Positions 1 through 9,236 of a stretch of DNA of 64,000 bases are shown here, in pieces (position 1 is the stretch's first letter; the number at the start of each line of letters is the position of its first letter). The stretch spans positions 310,001 to 374,000 of the forward strand of contig NZ_FOGY01000004.1 of the NCBI RefSeq assembly GCF_900111345.1. Reading direction: 5' to 3'. A model generated the notes under the pieces. That model was not told the DNA's origin, did no database searches, and saw only the letters and a program-made list of their open reading frames with translations. The DNA is from Psychrobacillus sp. OK032 (GTDB taxonomy: Bacteria > Bacillota > Bacilli > Bacillales_A > Planococcaceae). The position numbers and the translations under genes are program-made.

Positions 1-673
1 CTATATTATATGGATTGGACGCTAGTGTCTGAACATCATTTCCAAAAAGCTCTTCCAATTGTCTAAGTCGATCCACACTTAGATCGATAACGGTTACTTG
101 AGCTCCCATACCAATTGCAACACGTGCGGCATTCGTTCCCGCAATTCCACCGCCGATTATTGTCACTTTCCCGCGTGATACACCAGGAACACCACCTAAT
201 AGAACCCCTTTGCCGCCATGGATTTGTTCAAGGTATTGTGCGCCAATTTGCGTAGCCATTCGACCAGCCACTTCACTCATCGGCGATAACAGTGGCAATG
301 TATTATTCGGCAATTGTACTGTTTCATAAGCAATTGCAACGACTTTATTATCAATTAATGCTTTCGTCAATGCCGGCTCTGCTGCCAAATGTAAATAGGT
401 GAAGAGAATCAACCCTTCTCTAAAATAGCCGTACTCTTCTGCTAATGGTTCTTTTACTTTCATAACCATGTCAGCTAGCCATGCTTCTTTCGCTGTCTCT
501 ACAACAATGGCACCCTCACGGTTATAGTCCTCATCGGTAAATCCTGATTTTAAACCAGCCCCTGTTTCGATGTAGACTTCATGCCCAGCATTCTTCAATG
601 TCACGACTCCACTAGGTGTCATTGCTACCCTGTTTTCATTGTTTTTTATCTCTTTTGGAACACCGATCTTCAT
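1..673 (-). CDS. ald: alanine dehydrogenase (N-terminal part, runs off left edge)
   Basis: Catalyses reversible NAD-dependent deamination of L-alanine to pyruvate and ammonium in the cytoplasm. About 224 residues are visible, beginning [20 protein letters not shown], the standard alanine dehydrogenase N-terminus. A glycine-rich Rossmann motif, [20 protein letters not shown], follows and ends in VID, where the acidic residue binds the NAD ribose. The ATG follows a GGGGAG ribosome site at good spacing. It lies directly downstream of the aminotransferase on the same strand (54 bases), so they are probably co-transcribed. In that setting it would return the alanine made by the aminotransferase to pyruvate. 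The C-terminus lies outside the window. Confidence 0.95.
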   Translation of the reverse strand, partial: MKIGVPKEIKNNENRVAMTPSGVVTLKNAGHEVYIETGAGLKSGFTDEDYNREGAIVVETAKEAWLADMVMKVKEPLAEEYGYFREGLILFTYLHLAAEPALTKALIDNKVVAIAYETVQLPNNTLPLLSPMSEVAGRMATQIGAQYLEQIHGGKGVLLGGVPGVSRGKVTIIGGGIAGTNAARVAIGMGAQVTVIDLSVDRLRQLEELFGNDVQTLASNPYNI

Positions 674-727
674 TTATATTTCTCCCCAATCAATTCGAAT
701 ATTTGAGTTGTTTCCCCTTGATACTGC

Positions 728-2098
728 TTAGCCTTTGAAAGATTCGTTTTCTTTAAACACTTTCTTTAAAACTGCGACGATAAAATCAAAATCTTCATCA
801 GTACAAGATAGCGGTGGACTAAGTGCTAGAATATTGTTATAACCGGCAACTGTATCGCCATTTCTTCCAATGATAAGCCCATTTGCCTTACACTCCCCAA
901 TAATCTTAGCAACACGCGCATTAGAGGCAGGCTCTTTCGTTTCTTTGTCTTCTACAAGTTCGATACCAAGAAGGAAACCAAGACCGCGAACATCACCAAC
1001 AAATGGGTGGTCATTTAAGCTTTCTAGCTCTTTAAGGAGACGCTCACCAAGTTCAGCAGAACGTTCAAAAAGATTTTCTCTCTCCATAATTTCTAAATTC
1101 TTTAATGCAACCGCACAAGCAGCTGGATTTCCACCAAAAGTATTCACATGACGAAAATGGCTATTTTCTTCTCCTGTATCAAACTTTTCGTAAATATCTT
1201 TACGAATCGCAGTTACAGATAGTGGTAAGTAAGCACTTGTCAATCCCTTCGCCATCGTAATGATATCCGGCTTTATATTGAAATGTTGATGACCAAACGC
1301 TTTTCCTGTCCGTCCAAAGCCGCAAATTACTTCATCAACAATAAGTAATACACCGTGACGGTTACAAATCTCTTGGACTTTTTCAAGATAAACAGGATGT
1401 GGAATTAGGATACCGCCACCGGTAATAAGTGGTTCCATAATAATTCCTGCAATCGTCTCTTTTTGCTCCCAAATGATCTTCTCTTCAAATTCTTGGGCAC
1501 GTTGAATATTATATTCCTCGATAGATTGCCCTGCTGGTCTACGGTAATTATCTGGTGGTGCTACATGTAAAAAACCTGGCGCAAGCGGCTCATATTTATA
1601 TTTCCGTAATGCCTGACCTGTTGCTGCTAAAGCCCCCATTGAACTTCCATGATAGGCACGATAACGTGAAATGAATTTGTAGCGGGAAGCTTCCCCATTT
1701 TGCTGATGGTATTGACGTGCTAGTTTAAACGCTACTTCATTTGCATCAGATCCACTATTCGAATAAAAAATCTTATAGTCATCGCCAAGCATTTTATTTA
1801 ATTTTGCTGCCAATTCAATCGCTGGTTTATGACTTTGAGTCATCGGTACATACGCTAGCTTTTTCATTTGCTCGTATGCTGCTTGCGCAAGTTCTTCACG
1901 CCCATAACCAACATTGACAGCCCACAGTCCAGACATCCCGTCAAGATAACGGTTGCCGTCATGATCTGTAATCCATGCTCCTTCTCCACTCTCTACGACC
2001 ATCGGAGGATTCTTTTCATTGTAAGCAGAAATGTGATGCCATACATTTTCACGGTCTTTTTGCACTAATGACTTTGTCGTTTCTTTTGCTGTTGTCAA
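728..2098 (-). CDS. class III (omega) aminotransferase, PLP-dependent, beta-alanine/pyruvate type
   Basis: A fold-type I class III transaminase of about 456 residues, the usual family length. The PLP lysine sits in the ITMAKGLTSAYLPLS segment, and the IIVDEVICGFGRTG motif before it carries the aspartate that contacts the PLP ring nitrogen. Best family fits are beta-alanine:pyruvate and related omega-amino acid:pyruvate transaminases; the exact substrate is inferred. The frame stays open to a GTG at 2107, but that codon abuts the AAGGGAG site, so the TTG at 2098 (8 bases from the site) is the better start. It sits between ald and mmsA on one strand: beta-alanine plus pyruvate would give malonate semialdehyde for MmsA and alanine for Ald. 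Confidence 0.88.
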   Translation of the reverse strand: MTTAKETTKSLVQKDRENVWHHISAYNEKNPPMVVESGEGAWITDHDGNRYLDGMSGLWAVNVGYGREELAQAAYEQMKKLAYVPMTQSHKPAIELAAKLNKMLGDDYKIFYSNSGSDANEVAFKLARQYHQQNGEASRYKFISRYRAYHGSSMGALAATGQALRKYKYEPLAPGFLHVAPPDNYRRPAGQSIEEYNIQRAQEFEEKIIWEQKETIAGIIMEPLITGGGILIPHPVYLEKVQEICNRHGVLLIVDEVICGFGRTGKAFGHQHFNIKPDIITMAKGLTSAYLPLSVTAIRKDIYEKFDTGEENSHFRHVNTFGGNPAACAVALKNLEIMERENLFERSAELGERLLKELESLNDHPFVGDVRGLGFLLGIELVEDKETKEPASNARVAKIIGECKANGLIIGRNGDTVAGYNNILALSPPLSCTDEDFDFIVAVLKKVFKENESFKG

Positions 2099-2179
2099 TT
2101 GCTCCACTCCCTTTTTTAACTGAAGCCCGCAGAGGCAAGCTCCAGCCTATATCCCTTATTTTGAACGAGTACTTAATTA

Positions 2180-3643
2180 TCAGTGACGTGCCGTCAACAT
2201 TTTCTTACGCGTGTAAAATTCAATCCCATCTCGGCCATTTGCATGCAGATCGCCGTAGAATGATTTTTTGTAACCCGAGAACGGGAAGAATGCCATTGGT
2301 GCAGGTACTCCTAGGTTTACACCAAGCATTCCTGCATCGATTTCTTCTCTGAATTGACGGATTGCTTTCGCACTATCCGTAAATAGGCATGCCCCATTTG
2401 CAAACTCCGATTTGTTCGCAAACTCGATTGCTTCCTCCAAAGTATCCACCCTTACAACAGACAATACAGGTGCAAAGATTTCTTCTTTCCAAATCTTCAT
2501 TTCTTGCGTCACATGATCGAAAATTGTCGGCCCTACAAAATAACCGCCTTCCGAAGTAGACTTATCGCCACGACCATCACGTAATAGCTTTGCCCCTTCT
2601 TCAATGCCCGATTCGATATAGCTTAGCGTTTTGTCTTTATGTGAATCTCTAATGACCGGACCAAGGAATACCCCTTCTTCTAAGCCATTACCGATTGTCA
2701 GCTTATTCGACTCATCTACTAATCTTTCAACTAACTGATCTGCCACATCACCAACTGCAACGACAACAGCACAAGCCATACATCTTTCCCCAGCCGATCC
2801 AAAAGCAGCGTTTATAATATTTGTCACCGTTAGGTCCATGTCAGCATCTGGCATGACAATCGTGTGGTTTTTTGCACCTGCTAATGCTTGGACGCGCTTA
2901 CCATTCGAAGTTCCTGTTTTATACACATATTCCGCCACTGGCTGAGAACCAACAAACGATACTGCTGGAATATCCGGGTGGCTAAGGATACCGTTCACAA
3001 TATCATGTGCACCATGTACGATATTGAAGACACCTTCTGGCAGTCCCGCTTCATGCAACAATTCTGCAAGACGATTTGCCAAAAGTGGCGTGCGCTCTGA
3101 TGGTTTTAGAATGAACGTATTTCCACTCGCAATTGCTAGTGGGAACATCCAACATGGCACCATCATTGGAAAGTTGAAAGGCGTAATACCTCCGATCACC
3201 CCGATTGGATAACGGTACATTCCGGACTCAACATTCGTCGCGATATCTGGGAGTTGCGTACCCATCATGAGTGTCGGAGCACCAGCCGCAAACTCTACAC
3301 ATTCAATCCCGCGCAACACTTCACCATAAGCTTCATTGTAATTTTTTCCGTTTTCAATCGTAATGAGCTTCGCCAGCTCATCCCAGTTTTCAGTTAATAA
3401 TTGTTGATATTTGAATAAAATCCGGGAACGTTGTGGAACAGCAGTTTTTCTCCATTTGACAAAAGCTTTTTTAGCAGCCTTTACCGCATTGTCCAAATCT
3501 TCCTGCGTAGAAATCGGAACTTCCGCAATTATTTCTCCCGTCGCTGGATTCGGCACTTCTTCATATTTTTCTGTTGTTGATTTTACCCATTGTCCATTGA
3601 TGAAATTTGTGAGCGTTTTCTTTTCTACAACTGTAATCGTCAT
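2180..3643 (-). CDS. mmsA: CoA-acylating (methyl)malonate-semialdehyde dehydrogenase
   Basis: An aldehyde dehydrogenase of 487 residues, full length for MmsA/IolA. It oxidises malonate or methylmalonate semialdehyde with NAD and CoA to acetyl- or propionyl-CoA plus CO2. The [20 protein letters not shown] block and the catalytic cysteine in [10 protein letters not shown] are diagnostic of this subfamily. The ATG follows GGAGG at good spacing. It is the first gene of a leftward set with the aminotransferase and ald, divergent from the PucR-type regulator. The shared 150-base gap holds a TTTACA-CTA-TGTAAA palindrome. Substrate preference (malonate semialdehyde) is inferred from context. Confidence 0.93.
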   Translation of the reverse strand: MTITVVEKKTLTNFINGQWVKSTTEKYEEVPNPATGEIIAEVPISTQEDLDNAVKAAKKAFVKWRKTAVPQRSRILFKYQQLLTENWDELAKLITIENGKNYNEAYGEVLRGIECVEFAAGAPTLMMGTQLPDIATNVESGMYRYPIGVIGGITPFNFPMMVPCWMFPLAIASGNTFILKPSERTPLLANRLAELLHEAGLPEGVFNIVHGAHDIVNGILSHPDIPAVSFVGSQPVAEYVYKTGTSNGKRVQALAGAKNHTIVMPDADMDLTVTNIINAAFGSAGERCMACAVVVAVGDVADQLVERLVDESNKLTIGNGLEEGVFLGPVIRDSHKDKTLSYIESGIEEGAKLLRDGRGDKSTSEGGYFVGPTIFDHVTQEMKIWKEEIFAPVLSVVRVDTLEEAIEFANKSEFANGACLFTDSAKAIRQFREEIDAGMLGVNLGVPAPMAFFPFSGYKKSFYGDLHANGRDGIEFYTRKKMLTARH

Positions 3644-3736
3644 CTTTTATTCCTCCAATTCTATTTCTCTTGCTAGTTGATGTTATTTTCGATAGACTTC
3701 ATAATATAGTTTACAAAGTATTTTGACTATTGTCAC

Positions 3737-3751
3737 TTTACACTATGTAAA
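3737..3751. promoter_or_regulatory. 15-bp palindrome in the mmsA/pucR divergent promoter region
   Basis: TTTACA-CTA-TGTAAA is a perfect 6+3+6 inverted repeat midway between the divergent mmsA and PucR-type genes. A related half-site (GTTTACAAAGTA) lies about 35 bases to the left. Its position suits an operator for the adjacent PucR-type regulator. The protein assignment is inference. Confidence 0.5.
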
Positions 3752-3795
3752 ATCATGACCTTATTATTTTTACGTTATGGGGAGGTATCTTTCTG

Positions 3796-5424
3796 ATGAA
3801 TGAATTGAAATTGACTGTTAGAGATGTTCTTTCTCGTGATTCGTTCAAATGTGCAAATGTTATCGCGGGAGAAACTGGCTTGGAGCGGCAAGTGAAATGG
3901 TCACATGTGTTAGAAGTTAATGACTTTGAATCTTTAATAAACGGAGGGGAAATGATTCTTACTACAGGAGGGGGGCTACAATCGGATCTTCCTTCGCAAC
4001 TAGAATATGTGAAGAAATTGATAGAAAAAGATGTCGCATGTATTTGTATAGAGTTGGGAATTTACTTCAAGGAAATTCCGTCAGAACTCATTGAACTCGC
4101 AAACAAGCATTCTTTTCCGATTATCACATTTGAGAATACCGTGAAATTTGTTGATATCACGCAAGACCTTCATACATTTATCATCAATCAACACCATCAA
4201 ATGCTTTCACAGCTCGATACGCTGTCTAGGAAATTCAATGCTTCGTCTCTTACACCTAACGGTATTTTAAAAATCTTACTGGAGCTACACCAGTTTTTTC
4301 AACAAGCTGTTATATTCATTTCTGATAATGGAAGGTCCTATTATTACCCATCCGAATGTAAAGAATTAGAAACAAACATCCGAACTTATCTTGAAATTTC
4401 TTCATCTGTCCATACAGAACCGAAAATTTTTACACTTGATGAGCAAGCATTCGCGCTTATGCCAGTTGAAGGACTTGGACAAACCTGGGGGTATCTGTGC
4501 CTCCAAGTGAAACAATCCATGTCAGACGATTTCACCTTCCTTATTTTGGATCGTGCAGCGCTTGCTATTGCACAAATTTTGTTGCGTAACCGAACGATTG
4601 AAGAACGTAAACAGCATAGCGAGGATGAGTTTGTCCAAAACCTTTTAAACGGTAGAGATGTTGATCAGGACGATCTACAAACTTATTTGCCTGCTACTAG
4701 TCGCAATATGTATTATAGAGTTTTTATCATTCGAATGAATTTTCCTGAGTCAAGATTCGATGAAGAAGATTGGGAAGAAATTAAACTACAACGGTCGATG
4801 ATGATCCGCACACTCTTTAAACGTCATGGATTTTTCCCAGCTGTTTCTTCGAGTAAAAGTGAAATAGCTGTCATCGCTTCTTTTATCGCCGCGGATCATT
4901 TAAAACTGGACAAGGACCGTTTTTCTCAAATCATTCATAGTATTATGGCCATGAAAGAGAATCATTTTATAGATCGGAAAGAATGTTCGTTTGGTGTCAG
5001 TATGGTGTATAAAGAAATTTCAGATGTAACAAGTGGCTATGAAGAGGCAAATGAAGTACTGCAACTACTCCAAGCGGCAATTTTGGACTCAAACTTTTAT
5101 GAAGACCTTGGCGTATATCAAATTTTGCTCCCGTTAAAAAAGAGCGGATGTCTTGAAAATTATGTTCAAAATTATTTGGGACCGCTTATTGATTATGACG
5201 AGAAAATGGAAAGCGACCTTTTAGAAACACTTTCTGTTTACCTAGAGTATATGGGTTCCAAAAAGGAGGCTGCGGAACGCCTTTTTATCGTCAGACAGAC
5301 GTTATATCACCGCATCGAAAAGCTGGAACAACTTCTTGGAGATGACTTTATGAAACCTGCGAATCGCCTAGCTCTCGAAACTGCCATTAAAGCATACAGT
5401 TTAGTGAAGGGGAAAGCTTACTAA
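3796..5424 (+). CDS. PucR-family transcriptional regulator
   Basis: A 542-residue protein with an N-terminal PucR ligand-sensing domain (about residues 8-125, starting LTVRDVLSRDSFKCANVIAG) and a C-terminal PucR helix-turn-helix near residues 485-515 (KKEAAERLFIVRQTLYHR). PucR relatives activate purine, amino acid or gamma-aminobutyrate catabolic genes in response to substrates. The ATG follows GGGGAGG. It is divergent from mmsA, the aminotransferase and ald, the probable targets. It has no transmembrane segment and is presumably a cytoplasmic DNA-binding dimer. The effector cannot be read from sequence. Confidence 0.9.
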   Translation: MNELKLTVRDVLSRDSFKCANVIAGETGLERQVKWSHVLEVNDFESLINGGEMILTTGGGLQSDLPSQLEYVKKLIEKDVACICIELGIYFKEIPSELIELANKHSFPIITFENTVKFVDITQDLHTFIINQHHQMLSQLDTLSRKFNASSLTPNGILKILLELHQFFQQAVIFISDNGRSYYYPSECKELETNIRTYLEISSSVHTEPKIFTLDEQAFALMPVEGLGQTWGYLCLQVKQSMSDDFTFLILDRAALAIAQILLRNRTIEERKQHSEDEFVQNLLNGRDVDQDDLQTYLPATSRNMYYRVFIIRMNFPESRFDEEDWEEIKLQRSMMIRTLFKRHGFFPAVSSSKSEIAVIASFIAADHLKLDKDRFSQIIHSIMAMKENHFIDRKECSFGVSMVYKEISDVTSGYEEANEVLQLLQAAILDSNFYEDLGVYQILLPLKKSGCLENYVQNYLGPLIDYDEKMESDLLETLSVYLEYMGSKKEAAERLFIVRQTLYHRIEKLEQLLGDDFMKPANRLALETAIKAYSLVKGKAY

Positions 5425-5433
5425 AACAAGAAA

Positions 5434-5475
5434 GTCGCCATTGCTCCGTGAAGCAAGGCGACATTTCTTTTCTTA
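5434..5475 (+). terminator. rho-independent terminator after the PucR-type gene
   Basis: The stem GTCGCCATTGCT pairs with AGCAAGGCGAC (one bulged A) around a short loop and is followed by ATTTCTTTTCTT. It begins 10 bases after the stop codon. Confidence 0.85.
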
Positions 5476-5561
5476 TAGGCTTTGTTAATTAATATTGTTA
5501 ATAATTCATAAATAAAGAAAAAGGACCTATTTACTCTCCTTTTTGCGGTATTATTAATTAG

Positions 5562-5577
5562 CTAACGTAAACGTTAG
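5562..5577. promoter_or_regulatory. orphan operator-like palindrome
   Basis: CTAACGT-AA-ACGTTAG is a perfect 7-bp inverted repeat of the kind bound by TetR-type repressors. It lies between two convergent gene ends and controls no visible gene. A lost regulator or promoter is the simplest explanation. Confidence 0.35.
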
Positions 5578-5619
5578 TTAAGTATGAAGATAATAATTTC
5601 ACAGATTTTTATCATTCTT

Positions 5620-6180
5620 CTAATTGTAAGACAGCCATTCTATTACTTCTTCCGCGTTTTTGTCTGGTGGAAAAACAGGATAGAATACTTTTATAATAAG
5701 CCCATCCTGTATTATTAGCGTAACTCTTTTATTAAGTAGCTTAGATTCTACCTCAAATAATGGTAGACTTAAAGAATTTGCTAATTTTAGATTTGAATCG
5801 CTTAAAAGTGAAAAAGGTAAATGAAGCCGTTCAACTACTTCACTTTGATAATCAGTGTTTTGTGTACTTATTCCAAACACTTGTGTATTAAGTTGTTCTA
5901 ACTCCTTAAAATGGTCTCGAAATGAACATGCCTGTGGTGTACAACCCCTCGCACCTGGAATTTGATCCCATCCAACTGGGAGACTCTCACCAGGCTTACC
6001 TGTTAAGGGATAAAAATATAAAACAATTTTACCCTTTATCCTTGATACATCGACGACATTACCACTTGTAGAAATTAATTTAACTGAAGGTATACTTTTC
6101 CCCTTTAAATGATTACAAGCACCATTATCAATAGGTTCTGGAAGATTGTCAGGTAGTACATTAAAATTAATATCCGACAT
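5620..6180 (-). CDS. peroxiredoxin (AhpC/TSA, Bcp-like)
   Basis: A 186-residue thiol peroxidase of the Bcp/PrxQ-like type, expected to reduce hydroperoxides in the cytoplasm. The thioredoxin-fold segment GKIVLYFYPLTGKPGESLPV precedes the peroxidatic-cysteine region GARGCTPQACSFRD, with a second cysteine five residues on as in two-cysteine PrxQ enzymes. The ATG at 6180 has GAGGAG eight bases upstream; the in-frame GTG at 6189 is too close to that site. It stands alone between a PucR-type gene and a catabolic operon. The insert GKPGESLPVGWDQIP before the active site is typical of one Bacillus subgroup. Confidence 0.88.
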   Translation of the reverse strand: MSDINFNVLPDNLPEPIDNGACNHLKGKSIPSVKLISTSGNVVDVSRIKGKIVLYFYPLTGKPGESLPVGWDQIPGARGCTPQACSFRDHFKELEQLNTQVFGISTQNTDYQSEVVERLHLPFSLLSDSNLKLANSLSLPLFEVESKLLNKRVTLIIQDGLIIKVFYPVFPPDKNAEEVIEWLSYN

Positions 6181-6517
6181 ATTATACACTCCTCTATTAT
6201 TACTTGATAAATTAACCGATCATACTTATTTTCGTTATCGCCTTTTTTGTATTACTCTAATTTAATTGGTAATAAACAGCTTTCTACCATCATTTTGATT
6301 ATAGAACCATCTCGCTTTTGTCAAATATCAAAAGAGTTATTTAACATAGCCTTTCTTATAAAATGAAACTTCAATCAGCGGGGGGCATCATCTCCTACTG
6401 ATTGTTAGTTGAACAAATCGGACTTTTACTGGCAGTTGATTCCCCACTTATGCTCCATTGGTAACAGCAAGTCTTGAAGTAGGGGTCTTACTGCCCTTTA
6501 AAGCGGGATAAACAAGT
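6181..6517. other. non-coding stretch with a GC-rich hairpin
   Basis: No gene is visible. Positions 6372-6404 form a hairpin (CAATCAG pairing with CTGATTG, continued by G-rich against C-rich arms). The next 110 bases are GC-richer than the surroundings and contain short G and C runs. This resembles a structured RNA or an old repeat element, but it matches no family I can name. Confidence 0.35.
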
Positions 6518-7564
6518 TCAACATTTTATCGTTGTGAGAACCTCTTTACTCAAACAAGGATTCCCTAAAATCAAAGCTATTTCATTACTAGTTAAATCCA
6601 TCACAATACTAAAAACAGTTTCCATCTTTTCATGTGACAACTTGGTTGGATTTTCATGTCTGCAAATAGAATCAGGATAGTTATCATGGTCAGCTAATAA
6701 GGAAAAGATATCACTAGCCCTTACATCGCTGCTTAGTGAACTTATCAGTTTATCAATTGCTTTCAGGCGATGATAGGAATCATCATGAGGCTTATCAACA
6801 ACCACCTTTTGCATAGCAGGTGCGCAAATATGATTAGTATGGATAAGCACCCCATTTTCTGGTTTAATCTGTGCGGTATAGATTGGTGAAACCTCTACAC
6901 TTATTATTTTCTTCTCTCTTGAAGCGATTAAAAAATGCGCAGGCGAAGCCATCTGGTTGTGACTAACCGCAGATAATGCCTCATCGAACGTAAAAGAATC
7001 TAAAATTGCCCGTAATCCAAGATGGATCGGAACTTTTGGCTCACAAGTGCGCGTCATTAATGCATTTAAACATACTCCTACCCCAGCATCATTACAACCA
7101 ATTTTTCCAATAATACCGCCTTCTGTAACCATTTCAATGTTGGGTTTGTTTTGCTGTTTAATTTTTAAGAATAGAAGAGAATCCGTTTGTTCTCCTTTCC
7201 AGTCCCAGTTTTGAGCTAACCATGTTGTAGAACTTCGAGGCTCCGTAATTGCCAATGAAGTACACCCATCCGGAGAATTTGTAAGTGCGATCTCACTTCT
7301 TGTATTAAGCGTCAGTATATCTTCAAATTCGACACCAGCGCCTCGGGCAATACCTTCCATTTCCTCTAGATAGTTTGGACGATATGCTTCGATGGCATCC
7401 AAGTGTAAAAGCGCTTTTTCTTTCGCTTCTTGCCAAGATAGTGAAGCATAGCCCTTAAATAGTTGCTCATACGTTTCCAAACTGCGATGTACTTCTTTCT
7501 TTCCTTGTACACCGTGTTCCCACCCAATCTGAAAAGATGTACCATTTAGTTCAATCGTTTTCAA
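6518..7564 (-). CDS. C45-family Ntn-hydrolase (acyl-CoA:6-APA acyltransferase-like)
   Basis: A 348-residue relative of isopenicillin-N acyltransferase. The signature Asp-Gly-Cys-Thr-Ser is at residues 99-103. In the family, autoproteolysis before this cysteine frees the N-terminal nucleophile that hydrolyses or transfers an amide. The LAQNWDW segment after it is also typical. Bacterial members hydrolyse N-acyl amino acids or small peptides; the substrate here is unknown. It is the last gene of the operon that starts with the DUF3311/symporter pair, 15 bases after the amidohydrolase gene. It starts at TTG after an AGGAGAG site. There is no signal peptide. Confidence 0.87.
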   Translation of the reverse strand: MKTIELNGTSFQIGWEHGVQGKKEVHRSLETYEQLFKGYASLSWQEAKEKALLHLDAIEAYRPNYLEEMEGIARGAGVEFEDILTLNTRSEIALTNSPDGCTSLAITEPRSSTTWLAQNWDWKGEQTDSLLFLKIKQQNKPNIEMVTEGGIIGKIGCNDAGVGVCLNALMTRTCEPKVPIHLGLRAILDSFTFDEALSAVSHNQMASPAHFLIASREKKIISVEVSPIYTAQIKPENGVLIHTNHICAPAMQKVVVDKPHDDSYHRLKAIDKLISSLSSDVRASDIFSLLADHDNYPDSICRHENPTKLSHEKMETVFSIVMDLTSNEIALILGNPCLSKEVLTTIKC

Positions 7565-7579
7565 GACTCCACTCTCCTA

Positions 7580-9202
7580 TTATGAATTTACACTTTGCGA
7601 CAGTTTTTCATAAACAACTTCACCGTCAATCATCGTAAATTCTACCTGTATAGATGGGATATTCTCTACATTTGACTGTATTATCGATCGATCTAGGATA
7701 ATTAGATCAGCTAATTTACCGGGCTCAATTGACCCTGTCTCTTTTTCACTAAAAGAAGCATATGCCCCATTAATTGTATACATACGAATTGCATCCAATA
7801 ATGATACCGTCTCTTTTTCACCAATTACCCTTCCAGTTTGCGAACGTCTCGTAAGAGCACTATGGATTCCCCTCATTGGGGTAAAATCAGTAACTGGGCA
7901 ATCGGAAGCTACCGCGGCAGGAACCCCTGCTTCTAAATAACTTGCTAGGGGATACATCTGCTCAGCTCTTTCTCCATAACTTTCGCAATAGCCATCCCCA
8001 TATTCATATAAAAAAGCAGGATTCGGAGTCGGTATGACTCCTGCCATTTTCATCCTTGCAATTAAATCCGGAGAAGCAATCCCTGCATGTTCAATACGAT
8101 GTCGAGCATCTTCACGCGGAAACTTACGATTTGCCTTTTCAATACAAGTTAGTAGCATATCTATTGCCGCATCACCTTGCGCATGAGCAGTAATTTGCCA
8201 ACCTTGTTCATGTGCTGGAATAAATAATTCCTCTAACTGTTCCTGTTCAAAATAATGGACCCCATAATTAGATGAATCGCTTGTATACGGCTCTCTTGTC
8301 CAAATTGTCGGACCGCTACTACTTCCATCTAGAAAAACTTTCACTGGCCCGACTTTAAAACGGTCATTTCCAAGACCCGTCACAAAACCGGAGGCTAGTA
8401 GCGACTTCACTACGTTTTCCGATTCACTAAGTGCTCCACCCATAGCGTATACCCTTTGTTTAATAACCCCTTTTAAGGTGTCTTGTTGAAGCGCTCGGAT
8501 ATTGGAAGTACCATAGCCAGAGGCGTCATGGATAGATGTAATTCCAGATTTTGCAAAATGTTCAGATGCAACGGCATGTGCCGTCCCAATTTCCTCTCTA
8601 GAAAATGTAGCCACTTGAAACATTTGCATATGAGCGTTTTCGTAAAGAATGCCCGTCACTTCACCATCCTCGTTCCGGTCTATGATTCCACCTTCCGGAT
8701 TTGGCATGTTTTTATCGATTGATGCACGGTTAAGGGCATAACTGTTAACAGCGGATATATGACCGCATGCACGGACTACAATTATTGGATGGTTTGTAGT
8801 AACGGAATCGAGCTCTTCTTTTGTCGGGAAGCGCTTGTCTGCAATTTTTTGATCGTGATACCCCCAAGCTCGTATCCATTCTCCAGCAGGAGTATCAGAT
8901 GCTCGCTCTTTCAACTTTTGTAATAAATCATCAATTGATTTTACGGATTCATCCTTGCACGAAACAGAAACCTCATTTGTTCCGTACATCGTTATATGAA
9001 GATGGGAATCAATAATTCCAGGAAGAAGACTGCGCCCTTCCAAGTTAACAACTTCACTATTCTCATCTTGCAGCTTCAAAATTTCCTCCGTCGTACCTAC
9101 CGCAATAATATGCTTTCCTTGCACAGCAACTGCTTCAGCGACCTGATTTTCAGCGTTGACTGTTAGTACCTCACCGTTAATAAATAAATGCTTTCGAGTC
9201 AA
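7580..9202 (-). CDS. YtcJ/LAF3-type metal-dependent amidohydrolase
   Basis: A 540-residue amidohydrolase-superfamily enzyme. Metal-binding His-x-His is seen in GIIDSHLHITMYG (about residue 67), with further ligands in HAQGDAAID, RIEHAGIAS and the aspartate of VASDCPVTDF. The C-terminal EKETGSIEPGKLADLIILD closes the flanking beta-sandwich. YtcJ-type enzymes cleave amide or formamide bonds of varied substrates; the substrate is not known here. The start is TTG, eight bases after AGGGAGG. It lies between an N-carbamoyl-amino-acid-type hydrolase and a C45 hydrolase, so three different amide-bond hydrolases are co-transcribed. Confidence 0.88.
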   Translation of the reverse strand: MTRKHLFINGEVLTVNAENQVAEAVAVQGKHIIAVGTTEEILKLQDENSEVVNLEGRSLLPGIIDSHLHITMYGTNEVSVSCKDESVKSIDDLLQKLKERASDTPAGEWIRAWGYHDQKIADKRFPTKEELDSVTTNHPIIVVRACGHISAVNSYALNRASIDKNMPNPEGGIIDRNEDGEVTGILYENAHMQMFQVATFSREEIGTAHAVASEHFAKSGITSIHDASGYGTSNIRALQQDTLKGVIKQRVYAMGGALSESENVVKSLLASGFVTGLGNDRFKVGPVKVFLDGSSSGPTIWTREPYTSDSSNYGVHYFEQEQLEELFIPAHEQGWQITAHAQGDAAIDMLLTCIEKANRKFPREDARHRIEHAGIASPDLIARMKMAGVIPTPNPAFLYEYGDGYCESYGERAEQMYPLASYLEAGVPAAVASDCPVTDFTPMRGIHSALTRRSQTGRVIGEKETVSLLDAIRMYTINGAYASFSEKETGSIEPGKLADLIILDRSIIQSNVENIPSIQVEFTMIDGEVVYEKLSQSVNS

Positions 9203-9236
9203 AAAAATAGCCTCCCTTTAGAATTGTTTTTTAGAA

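Noticed and set aside
3644-3795. Sigma-54 promoter for the mmsA operon
   Set aside because: No TGGCAC...TTGC element was found, and the PucR protein lacks a sigma-54 activator domain.
7585-7600. TTTACACTTTG between the amidohydrolase and C45 genes as another regulator site
   Set aside because: It lies within the last codons of the amidohydrolase gene inside the operon, so coding constraint or chance explains it.
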